From: Deltaproteobacteria bacterium
Lineage (GTDB): Bacteria; Desulfobacterota; Desulfobacteria; C00003060
NCBI GenBank assembly: GCA_030667105.1
Contig: DAOUWN010000163.1
Span: forward strand, 1 to 5,673
DNA length: 5,673 nt
Direction of reading: 5' to 3'
The translations under genes were made by a program, and so were the position numbers. Within the stretch, counting starts at the first letter, position 1. The number at the start of each line of letters is the position of its first letter. The notes under the pieces are model-generated. The model did not search any database, was not told where the DNA came from, and worked only from the letters and a program-made list of their open reading frames with translations. Below, piece after piece: positions 1 to 5,673 of this stretch.

Positions 1-17
1 CTCAGGGCAGGCTCCGG

Positions 18-61
18 GAGAAATCTGATGTTTTCAGCATGTTACATCGGAAAGATTTCTC
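18..61. other. Stem-loop, possible end of an upstream transcript
   Basis: GAGAAATCT (18-26) pairs perfectly with AGATTTCTC (53-61). Inside it GATGT (27-31) pairs with ACATC (44-48), leaving a 4-base bulge on the 3' side and a 12-base loop. The palindrome AACCCGGGTT (70-79) follows, with TTTTT at 78-82. The T-run is 16 bases beyond the stem, so this is not a textbook intrinsic terminator. It may still be the terminator of a gene left of the window, or a structured leader or repeat. Confidence 0.4.
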
Positions 62-140
62 TGCATGAGAACCCGGGTTTTTACATTCGCTTCATAAGAT
101 CATCTTGTGGTTGGTGTTGACAGGTTATAGCTCATGTCGG

Positions 141-166
141 CGAGAAGTATCAAAAAATACTTTTTG
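141..166. other. A/T-rich stem-loop
   Basis: CGAGAAGTAT (141-150) can pair with ATACTTTTTG (157-166) over ten base pairs, two of them G-U, around a six-base CAAAAA loop. The T-run is part of the stem rather than a tail, so the structure is only weakly terminator-like. Its position between the window start and the first gene would fit a weak terminator or a processed leader element, but no function can be assigned. Confidence 0.3.
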
Positions 167-428
167 TGTCAATGGGTTAACTGATTTCGGAACTCGGAGA
201 CGAGACATGAATTTGGAAACGTCCGTTTTGGTAAAACCATAATCCTCTCTTAATGACCTCGCCTCTTGCGACCGCGTAACTGGCCCCAGAGAACTGCGTG
301 ACAAATTCCGGTATTGATAGAAACACAAGGCTCTGATATGAGGAATAAAATTGCTTCGCGTATCGCTGCTTAGAAATGGAAATCTTGATATTCTTAAGTT
401 CGTGAGCTGTCACTGTAACCAAAATCGT

Positions 429-434
429 GGAGGA
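429..434 (+). promoter_or_regulatory. Ribosome binding site that sets the first gene's start
   Basis: GGAGGA lies three bases before the ATG at 438. It decides between that ATG and an in-frame TTG at 351, which has no such site and would add 29 residues with no resemblance to the helical body of the protein. Confidence 0.75.
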
Positions 435-437
435 ACA

Positions 438-938
438 ATGGGAACATCAGAGCGTTTAGCGGAAAGGCTGGAGAGCTTGGCACGCCTTGTGCCGGGCATA
501 GGGAGTTATCAGGACAAAGAGGGCCTGCGCGATACGGACAAGAAGCTGCGGGTGACCCTGGCTGAGCGTCTTGATGGGGCGAGAAAGGCTGTAGAAGACG
601 TTATCGCAGCCCTTCAAGGAGTGGGCCATTTTGACCACTTGGACCGGCTCGGTCGCTTGGAACGCAAGCTCCATCAGGCAGCAGACTCGATCCGGTTCGC
701 CAGCTACGGTTATTCAGGGGTGTTTGACGCGGTCAAGATTGATGAGGCCAAACTCGAGAGGCTCTATGCCTTTGATATCGCCCTGGCAGAATCCGTGTCA
801 GCAGTTCAAGATGCTGCCCAGGGTTTGAAGGGCACGGCACCTGAGGCCATAGGAACAGATGCGCTAAAGCCACTGGAACAGCAAATCGCCTCCCTTGATG
901 ACAAGGTCCGGGAAAGGACGGCCGTCTTCCAGGAGTAA
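438..938 (+). CDS. Conserved helical protein of unknown function, partner of the SPFH gene
   Basis: This gene encodes a 166-residue soluble protein with no signal peptide, no membrane segment and no cysteine. Almost the whole chain is charged, heptad-like helix, as expected for a helical bundle or coiled coil. The most distinctive parts are the RDTDKKLR segment (residues 31-38), the SIRFASYGYSG segment with VFDAVKIDE after it (84-103), and RLYAFD (108-113). From memory these resemble an unnamed bacterial family that occurs beside SPFH and zinc-ribbon genes; I could not check this. The ATG at 438 was chosen because GGAGGA precedes it. The gene lies 116 bases upstream of the SPFH gene on the same strand, which suggests a shared role, perhaps as a helical partner of that scaffold. 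It is shorter than PspA (about 220 residues) and I see no PspA signature. The reading frame is secure, while the function is unknown. Confidence 0.85.
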   Translation: MGTSERLAERLESLARLVPGIGSYQDKEGLRDTDKKLRVTLAERLDGARKAVEDVIAALQGVGHFDHLDRLGRLERKLHQAADSIRFASYGYSGVFDAVKIDEAKLERLYAFDIALAESVSAVQDAAQGLKGTAPEAIGTDALKPLEQQIASLDDKVRERTAVFQE

Positions 939-955
939 AACCTCGGCGGATCAAG

Positions 956-1042
956 GCACGATTCTTGTATATGATTGATTTTCTTAAAGCAGGCTTGACG
1001 ACTTCGCAAGAAGTCCATCAGGCTTAAGAATACTATCCGTGC
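956..1042. repeat. Long imperfect hairpin with GCAA tetraloop between the first two genes
   Basis: The core is GACTTC (1000-1005), GCAA loop (1006-1009), GAAGTC (1010-1015). Beyond a small internal loop, GCTTGA (993-998) pairs with TCAGGC (1018-1023) with one G-U pair. After a bulge, TTCTTAA (981-987) pairs with TTAAGAA (1024-1030). An outer GCACGAT (956-962) can meet ATCCGTGC (1035-1042) with one bulged base. The structure fills most of the 116-base spacer and ends next to the ribosome binding site of the SPFH gene. No T-run follows it, so it is not an intrinsic terminator. It could be an RNA processing or stability element that sets different expression of the two genes, or a copy of a dispersed palindromic repeat. 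Confidence 0.6.
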
Positions 1043-1050
1043 AAGGAGGT
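1043..1050 (+). promoter_or_regulatory. Near-perfect ribosome binding site of the SPFH gene
   Basis: AAGGAGGT is complementary to the 16S rRNA 3' end over eight bases and ends four bases before the ATG at 1055. It is the strongest translation signal in the window. It lies directly after the spacer hairpin, whose outer pairing could reach its edge. Confidence 0.8.
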
Positions 1051-1054
1051 CATC

Positions 1055-2176
1055 ATGGCAGTGTTCCTGGAAGTTATTGAGTGGTTTGATGAGACCGGCG
1101 AGGTCATGGTCCACCGTATCCCTGAAGAGGGTTCGGGAGATATCAAGATGGGCGCGCAGCTCATTGTCAGGGAAAATCAGTCTGCCGTCTTTTTCCGGGA
1201 TGGAAAGGCCCTTGACCTCTTTGGTCCTGGGCGTCACACGCTCTCCACTCTTAATCTTCCCCTTATAACCAAGTTCTTAAGCCTTCCCTTTGGATTCAAG
1301 AGCCCGTTTCGCGCGGAAGCCTATTTCGTAAATTTGAAGGTCTATACGAACCTCAAGTGGGGCACAAAAGACCCTGTGGCATTTAAGGACTCCCAGCTTG
1401 GTCTTGTGCGGCTTCGCGGATTTGGCAACTACACCATGCGTGTCATCCAGCCCCTCCTTTTTATTAATACCCTTGTGGGGACACGGGGCATCTTTGACAC
1501 GGATGCTATTTCCGATTACCTTAGAGACGTCATTGTCTCTCGTTTGAATGACCTGCTGGGCGAAACCCTGGACACGATCTTTGATCTGCCGCAGCAGTAT
1601 GATGAATTTGCCGTTGCTCTAAAGAGCAGGGTTAAAGATGATTTTGAACGTTATGGTATCGGTCTGGTGGACCTCTACATCAACTCCATTACGCCGCCAG
1701 AAGAAGTGCAACGCATGATCGATGAGCGAAGCGGGATGCAGGCCGTGCAGGATCTTGATGCGTTCTTGAAGTTCAAGGCGGCCAAAGCAATGGGAGATGC
1801 AGCCACGGGTGGCACGGGAGGCACTGGCGGGGCTTCGGAGGGTCTTGGCCTTGGCGTTGGCGCTGGCCTCGGCATGATGCTTCCCGGGATACTGCAAAAG
1901 TCCATGGCAGACGCAGGAACGCAAAAGCAAAGCATCGCCTGTCCCCAGTGCCATACGCCCGTCAGCATGGAGGCCCGGTTTTGCCCCAATTGCGGTCACC
2001 AGATGGTGGTAGTGAACCGATGTCACGCATGCAATAAGGACCTGCCACCTGAGGCCGATTTCTGCATGGTTTGCGGGACACGGATCGAAAAACCCGATAT
2101 CAAGTGTCCCAAGTGCGGGGCCGATGTGCTCGCTGAGGCCAATTTCTGCAACAATTGCGGTGAAAAAATACGGTAA
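1055..2176 (+). CDS. SPFH (stomatin/prohibitin-like) protein with three C-terminal zinc ribbons, YdjI/COG4260 type
   Basis: The 373-residue product has an SPFH/band 7 domain at about residues 25-225. Typical family stretches include [16 protein letters not shown] (55-63), [33 protein letters not shown] (155-170) and [12 protein letters not shown] (208-219). A helix ending KFKAAKAM (239-246) leads into a glycine-rich, partly hydrophobic linker (about 252-280). Three zinc ribbons follow, with cysteine pairs at 296/299 and 310/313, 323/326 and 337/340, and 351/354 and 365/368. There is no N-terminal transmembrane helix, unlike many stomatins, so membrane contact would be peripheral or through partners. 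SPFH proteins oligomerise into membrane-associated scaffolds. The B. subtilis relative YdjI works with YdjG and YdjH to recruit a PspA paralogue in envelope stress. Here the next gene overlaps by one base (TAATG), implying translational coupling with another zinc-ribbon protein. The family call is confident; the cellular role is inferred. Confidence 0.93.
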   Translation: MAVFLEVIEWFDETGEVMVHRIPEEGSGDIKMGAQLIVRENQSAVFFRDGKALDLFGPGRHTLSTLNLPLITKFLSLPFGFKSPFRAEAYFVNLKVYTNLKWGTKDPVAFKDSQLGLVRLRGFGNYTMRVIQPLLFINTLVGTRGIFDTDAISDYLRDVIVSRLNDLLGETLDTIFDLPQQYDEFAVALKSRVKDDFERYGIGLVDLYINSITPPEEVQRMIDERSGMQAVQDLDAFLKFKAAKAMGDAATGGTGGTGGASEGLGLGVGAGLGMMLPGILQKSMADAGTQKQSIACPQCHTPVSMEARFCPNCGHQMVVVNRCHACNKDLPPEADFCMVCGTRIEKPDIKCPKCGADVLAEANFCNNCGEKIR

Positions 2177-3591
2177 TGGACCTGTTTCTTTCCACCCGTT
2201 GCCCACAGTGCGGCGCTGACATCTCATTTGAAGAAGAGAGCACAGTTATTCGTTGTGACTACTGTGGAGGCGCGCTGCATATTACAGGTCGTTCAGGCGT
2301 CATACGCACCTATGTTACACCACGCAAGGATATCCGGCGCATCAAGAAGGCGATTCAAAACGCCACAAAGGAAATCGGCGCCAAGAACGCCCTTGTCAGC
2401 GAAAAGAAGCTCTTCTTTGCCCCTTACTGGCGCATAAAAGGTATGGTATTCAGGTGGGTATTTGGCAAGAATTTCCAGGGCCAAATCACTAAGGAGCTAA
2501 AGACAAAACAACTCGATCAGACCTTCCCGGCCTATGACGGAATTAGCTTGGGACTGCGCTCCCTGGGCATCAGGCCCGGGGCTTTGAAGCTCCTTTTTTT
2601 CGATCGCTCGGAAATGTCCAAGATGGGGGCCGTTATGAAGGTCGGTGTGACTTTTAAGGAAGCGGCAAGCCACGGGGCGACCTTGACGGACGTGGGGCTT
2701 GATGAAACCGGCATACGGGTCCACCTTGACCAGACCCGCTTGATTGGTGAGCGATACACTATTGTCTATTTCCCCTTCTGGATGATAAAGCTCTCGGCGG
2801 GAAATGAATCTCGCATCTTGATACTCGATGCGGTAGCAAACAGAGTGACACGGGTGCTCACGCAGGATCAATGGGTAGAGATGGTGACAAGGGCCGCAAA
2901 GCAGCCTGTCCGCATCAGTTTTAGCAAAGTCTCATTTATTCCGTTCAAGTGTCCCAACTGCGGATGGGAGCTTCCCTTGAATCGTTTTGACATCATTCAT
3001 CTGTGTGGGACCTGTCAACGGGCATGGATGGAACGAAATGGCAGATTCAGTGCAGTGAGATTTGATACGGCAGCCCCGCCAAAAGGCCTGAACCAACCCC
3101 TTGTCTTTTTGCCGTTCTGGGCGTTCCAGGCCGAGATTGCTTCCAATGGAAAATCCCTTAAGACAGCGGCAGACCTGCACGGTTTTTCCCTCTTGTTTCC
3201 CACAAGGGTGGCCCAGAGCACAGACCAAAAACCGATTCAGTTCTACGTGCCTGCGGTCGCGATCCGAAATATTTCGGCAGCAAACAAACTGGCCACAAGC
3301 ATTACCCAGAGCCAGCCTGTCTTGGAGTATATGTCCAAGGAAAGTATTTCCGACTGCAAACTAATGGGTGCATTCTTGCCCCCAAAAGCAGCTAGTGGAA
3401 TGGCAGATATCCTGCTTTGCTCCCTGACACCGAAAAACAATCGGAAGAGCCAGGCCTTTGTGCAGAATGCAGACATATCTATCAGCAAGATGCATCTGTT
3501 GTGGTGGCCATTTTATGAACAGCGCCTTTTTCTTAGGGATGCTGTTTGCGGTTGTGGCATTCAGAAGGGCACGATGTCCGTGGATGGATGA
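2176..3591 (+). CDS. Double zinc-ribbon protein of unknown function, apparently internally duplicated
   Basis: This 471-residue protein belongs to no family I can name. An N-terminal zinc ribbon has C9, C12, C27 and C30. A second has C259, C262, C277 and C280, with the same 14-residue interval between the cysteine pairs. Each ribbon is followed by two copies of a hydrophobic PYW/PFW motif: FFAPYW (80-85) and YFPFW (198-202) after the first, FLPFW (311-315) and WWPFY (443-447) after the second. This suggests a duplicated ribbon plus beta-rich unit. There is no signal peptide or clear membrane helix. The ATG overlaps the stop of the SPFH gene and the upstream ribosome binding site is weak, so translation is probably coupled and the two proteins likely interact. 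B. subtilis YdjG is a zinc-ribbon partner of YdjI, but it is membrane-anchored, so this protein could be at most a functional analogue. A cysteine cluster near the C-terminus (C458, C460) is unexplained. Confidence 0.85.
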   Translation: MDLFLSTRCPQCGADISFEEESTVIRCDYCGGALHITGRSGVIRTYVTPRKDIRRIKKAIQNATKEIGAKNALVSEKKLFFAPYWRIKGMVFRWVFGKNFQGQITKELKTKQLDQTFPAYDGISLGLRSLGIRPGALKLLFFDRSEMSKMGAVMKVGVTFKEAASHGATLTDVGLDETGIRVHLDQTRLIGERYTIVYFPFWMIKLSAGNESRILILDAVANRVTRVLTQDQWVEMVTRAAKQPVRISFSKVSFIPFKCPNCGWELPLNRFDIIHLCGTCQRAWMERNGRFSAVRFDTAAPPKGLNQPLVFLPFWAFQAEIASNGKSLKTAADLHGFSLLFPTRVAQSTDQKPIQFYVPAVAIRNISAANKLATSITQSQPVLEYMSKESISDCKLMGAFLPPKAASGMADILLCSLTPKNNRKSQAFVQNADISISKMHLLWWPFYEQRLFLRDAVCGCGIQKGTMSVDG

Positions 3592-3605
3592 AAGCGAGAT
3601 ATGAT

Positions 3606-4556
3606 ATGATTGTCAGATTCTGGGGCGTCCGGGGTTCAATTCCAGCACCCATGACCTCTCACGAGGTCAAGGCAAAGATTGTGTGGGCGCTTAGGATGGC
3701 CATGGGCCATAATCTTGGCGATGAAGGCGCACTAAAACGCTTTGTTGACGGGCTGCCCCAGCATATCGGGGGAACGTATGGCGGCAACACCCCGTGCGTG
3801 CAGTTGCAGTCAGGGGACACCACAATCATCTTTGACGCGGGATCGGGTATCAGGGCGCTCGGCCTGGATCTGATGGAAGGGAGCTTCGGCCAAGGGACGG
3901 GGACTTGCCATCTCTTTTTGAGTCACACACATTGGGACCACATACAGGGCTTGCCCTTCTTCCTTCCAGCCCATGTGCCCGGGAACCGAATCATTATCTA
4001 CAGCCACCATGCCGACATAGAAGAACGCCTCAAAGCACAACAGGCGCCCGCGTATTTTCCGGTTCCCCTTGAATCCATGGAAGCAGACATTGAATTCTTT
4101 CCCCTTGCTGAGGCGGAAACCATAAGGCTTGACGAGCTGAGTGTTTCCAGCGTTGAGTTGAAACACCCCGGCAGGTCATTTGGCTACCGTGTGGGAAAAC
4201 AGGGGGCTTCCTTTGTATATGCCTCTGATACGGCCCTAAACGATCTTTCGGAATCAGAGCAGCAGCAATTCACCCCGTTTTTTTCCCATGCAAAGGTCGT
4301 AGTGATTGACGCCCAGTACACGGCAGAGGAAGCGGCCAGCAAAGAGACCTGGGGACACAGCTCTCCGCTTGCCGCCGTTGACATGGCCCTTCGAGCCGGG
4401 GTCGAAACCCTGGTTCTTTTCCATCATGAACCCACCCATGATGATCAAGCGCTGCATGAGAAATTTGAAAGGGCACGCAAATACATTGAATCGAAGCGCC
4501 AAAATCAGACTTGTACTGTGCTCATGGCTTACGAGGGCTTGCAACTGGCAGTTTGA
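3606..4556 (+). CDS. MBL-fold metallohydrolase of the RNase Z/PhnP-like group
   Basis: The 316-residue protein opens with RFWGVRGSIPAP, then GGTYGGNTPCVQL (55-67) and FDAGSGIRALG (76-86), a pattern typical of MBL proteins related to RNase Z, PhnP and class II cyclic-nucleotide phosphodiesterases. The metal motif is SHTHWDH, with H107, H109, D111 and H112. Likely further ligands are H187 (KHPG), D208 (ASDT) and H273 or H274 (LFHHEP); GHSS at 250-253 is another conserved-looking motif. The site therefore looks complete for two metal ions. A helical stretch of about 40 residues separates the opening motif from GGTYGGN. The substrate is unknown, and a phosphodiester is the family-based guess. I chose the ATG at 3606 because the RFWGVRG motif normally starts within a few residues of the N-terminus. 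An ATG at 3588 would add six residues and overlap the previous stop (ATGA). No signal peptide is visible, so it is cytoplasmic. Confidence 0.88.
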   Translation: MIVRFWGVRGSIPAPMTSHEVKAKIVWALRMAMGHNLGDEGALKRFVDGLPQHIGGTYGGNTPCVQLQSGDTTIIFDAGSGIRALGLDLMEGSFGQGTGTCHLFLSHTHWDHIQGLPFFLPAHVPGNRIIIYSHHADIEERLKAQQAPAYFPVPLESMEADIEFFPLAEAETIRLDELSVSSVELKHPGRSFGYRVGKQGASFVYASDTALNDLSESEQQQFTPFFSHAKVVVIDAQYTAEEAASKETWGHSSPLAAVDMALRAGVETLVLFHHEPTHDDQALHEKFERARKYIESKRQNQTCTVLMAYEGLQLAV

Positions 4557-4567
4557 AGGACTAGGGT

Positions 4568-5542
4568 ATGGACCTTGATGCAAGGCAGACTGTAGAAAAA
4601 ATCCTTGGGGGAGACGTCCGAACGGCCGCCAGGCTGATCAGGGATATCGATGATGGCATTGCCTCCTCAAGAGAGGTCCTAAAAGCCCTTTATCCCAATA
4701 CTGGAAGGGCCTATGTCATTGGGATAAGCGGCTTTCCCGGCGTCGGGAAAAGCACCCTGGTGGATCAGATGATTCAGGCCTACAGAACGGCCGGGAAAGG
4801 CCTTGGCGTGATTGCCGTGGATCCGACCAGCCCATTCTCGGGCGGCGCTATACTCGGAGATCGGGTTCGAATGCAGCGCCACGGCACGGATCCCGGCGTA
4901 TTTATCAGGAGCCTGGCCACGCGCGGCCATTTCGGCGGTCTGACCCGTTCGACCCATAGCGTCATAGATGTCCTGGATGCCATGGGCAAGGAGATCATCC
5001 TGGTGGAGACAGTGGGGGTGGGCCAGGACGAAGTAGACATTGTCACAACGGCACACACGACGATAATAGCCCTCATTCCCGGCATGGGCGACGATATTCA
5101 GGCCATTAAGGCGGGAATCCTTGAGGTAGCTGATATCTTTGTGATCAACAAGGCAGACAGGGAGGGGCTCAAAAGGACCATGAATGATCTCAACGCCATG
5201 CTGGATATGAATTCCCGCTGGGACGATGAGGGGACGTGGCGTCCGCCAATCATGGCCACCGAGGCGATTCGAAATAAGGGGGTTCCGGAACTGCTGTCAC
5301 AAATTGAGGCACACAAGGCCTTTTTGTTCGATCATTCCAAGATGCACCTTAAAGAGCACCTCAGGAAAAGGGCTTTTAGAGAACTTGTAGATACGGTAAA
5401 AGAGAGTGTAGTCACGGAGATCGTTCAGAAGCTGGAAAACTCAGAGTCATTTCAAGGAATGATTGACGACCTTGTGGAAAAGAGAACAGACCCTTTCACT
5501 TTGTGCGAGCAGATTGTAAGTGAGCAAAAGTTGACTGGTTAA
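4568..5542 (+). CDS. meaB: MeaB/ArgK-family GTPase, chaperone of B12-dependent acyl-CoA mutase
   Basis: The 324-residue protein is a full-length G3E-class P-loop GTPase. Walker A is GFPGVGKS (55-62). The family signature VDPTSPFSGGAILGDR spans 84-99, with D85 a likely magnesium-site residue. Switch-region ETVGVGQ follows at 147-153 and the guanine-specificity motif NKAD at 194-197. The N-terminal helix and the C-terminal helical arm (about 255-320) match the dimerisation parts of MeaB. In this family GTP hydrolysis gates loading of adenosylcobalamin onto methylmalonyl-CoA mutase or a related mutase and protects it from inactivation. The old name ArgK (arginine kinase) is a misannotation. GAAGGA (4555-4560), overlapping the previous stop, is the ribosome binding site. 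The 11-base gap suggests co-transcription with the MBL gene. No mutase or epimerase gene is in the window, so the specific client is unknown. Confidence 0.95.
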   Translation: MDLDARQTVEKILGGDVRTAARLIRDIDDGIASSREVLKALYPNTGRAYVIGISGFPGVGKSTLVDQMIQAYRTAGKGLGVIAVDPTSPFSGGAILGDRVRMQRHGTDPGVFIRSLATRGHFGGLTRSTHSVIDVLDAMGKEIILVETVGVGQDEVDIVTTAHTTIIALIPGMGDDIQAIKAGILEVADIFVINKADREGLKRTMNDLNAMLDMNSRWDDEGTWRPPIMATEAIRNKGVPELLSQIEAHKAFLFDHSKMHLKEHLRKRAFRELVDTVKESVVTEIVQKLENSESFQGMIDDLVEKRTDPFTLCEQIVSEQKLTG

Positions 5543-5570
5543 GGGCTCGCGAAGAAATAAATTTACATTT

Positions 5571-5669
5571 TCAGGAGTCGAGGCGCACGCATGGCAAGGC
5601 GCGAGGAGGGCGAATAGCAAGCTATTTAACCGACGAGCAACGCAGCCAGGCGGGATGGATCGGCGCATC
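5571..5669. repeat. Imperfect palindromic intergenic element
   Basis: Downstream of the GTPase, GC-rich arms (about 5590-5612 and 5630-5651) flank an inner AATAGC-AA-GCTATT (5613-5626). The arms pair imperfectly, best at GC-TGGC (5589-5595) against GCCAGGC (5645-5651) and in the central AATAGC. The left arm contains GGCAAGGCGCGAGG and the right arm GACGAGCAACGC. The element resembles dispersed intergenic palindromes I associate with Desulfobacterota genomes; this is recollection, not a search. It is not a standard terminator because no T-run follows. It may continue past the window edge. The eight-codon frame at 5591-5617 within it is not taken as a gene. Confidence 0.5.
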
Positions 5670-5673
5670 AAAA

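Larger units (their letters stand above)
1..437. other. Gene-free leader region
   Basis: No supported gene lies here. The + strand frames are short. The two longest minus-strand frames (roughly 125-328 and 177-422) begin at TTG codons, overlap each other out of frame, lack a visible ribosome binding site and show no family motif I recognise. The stretch contains a stem-loop at 18-61, an A/T-rich stem-loop at 141-166, and a short inverted repeat GTGA-GCTG-TCAC at 402-413 just ahead of the first gene's ribosome binding site. The promoter for the downstream genes probably lies here. However, the one good -35-like hexamer (TTGACA, 117-122) has no -10 box at a suitable distance, so I do not call a promoter. 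Confidence 0.6.

Noticed and set aside
117..122. TTGACA as a sigma-70 -35 box
   Set aside because: No -10-like hexamer lies 16-18 bases downstream, where the sequence is GC-rich.
125..328. Minus-strand 67-residue frame
   Set aside because: It starts at TTG, has no ribosome binding site and no recognisable motif, and overlaps another frame. It could be part of a decayed gene but cannot be supported.
177..422. Minus-strand 81-residue frame whose start (MVTVTAHELKN) faintly recalls Phd/YefM-type antitoxins
   Set aside because: It starts at TTG with no ribosome binding site, the similarity fades after about ten residues, and no toxin gene is adjacent.
351..437. In-frame TTG extension of the first gene by 29 residues
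   Set aside because: There is no ribosome binding site before the TTG, while GGAGGA directly precedes the ATG at 438. The added residues look unlike the rest of the protein.
1619..2227. Long minus-strand frame opposite the SPFH gene
   Set aside because: It is a shadow of the zinc-ribbon codons; the + strand frame has clear domain homology and a strong ribosome binding site.
3546..3605. Longer starts for the MBL protein (TTG at 3546 or ATG at 3588)
   Set aside because: The TTG lies inside the previous gene with no ribosome binding site. The ATG at 3588 is possible, but the RFWGVRG motif normally begins about four residues from the start, favouring 3606.
5591..5617. Eight-codon frame preceded by AGGAG within the terminal palindrome
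   Set aside because: It is too short and lies wholly inside a palindromic element, so the apparent signal is likely chance.

Overview
This window is a compact five-gene stretch, all on the + strand, preceded by about 437 bases without a convincing gene. The base composition is roughly balanced. The Shine-Dalgarno sites are strong in places, and the gene content (SPFH/zinc-ribbon protein, MBL-fold hydrolase, MeaB GTPase) is bacterial. Together with palindromic intergenic elements of a style I associate with sulfate-reducing Desulfobacterota, this suggests a deltaproteobacterial-type anaerobe. That placement is an inference and rests on no marker gene.

Layout. Positions 1-437 hold two stem-loop structures and no supported gene. 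Positions 438-938 encode a 166-residue helical protein of unknown function. Positions 939-1054 are a 116-base spacer filled by a long imperfect hairpin capped by GCAA, followed by a near-perfect ribosome binding site. Positions 1055-2176 encode an SPFH (stomatin/prohibitin-like) protein with three C-terminal zinc ribbons, of the YdjI/COG4260 type. Positions 2176-3591 encode a 471-residue protein with two zinc ribbons that overlaps the SPFH gene by one base. Positions 3606-4556 encode an MBL-fold metallohydrolase, and 4568-5542 encode a MeaB/ArgK-family GTPase. The last 130 bases contain an imperfect palindromic element that looks like a dispersed repeat.

How the genes may work together. The first three genes look like one functional unit: a helical protein, an SPFH scaffold carrying three zinc ribbons, and a translationally coupled partner that appears to be an internally duplicated zinc-ribbon protein. 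SPFH proteins of this type act in B. subtilis (YdjI) with a zinc-ribbon partner (YdjG) and a PspA paralogue at the membrane in envelope stress. The set here may be a variant of that arrangement, but it has no PspA and no obvious membrane segment. The hydrolase and the MeaB GTPase follow with gaps of only 14 and 11 bases, so all five genes could be co-transcribed. MeaB normally serves a B12-dependent acyl-CoA mutase, and none is present in the window. Its link to the upstream genes is therefore positional only.
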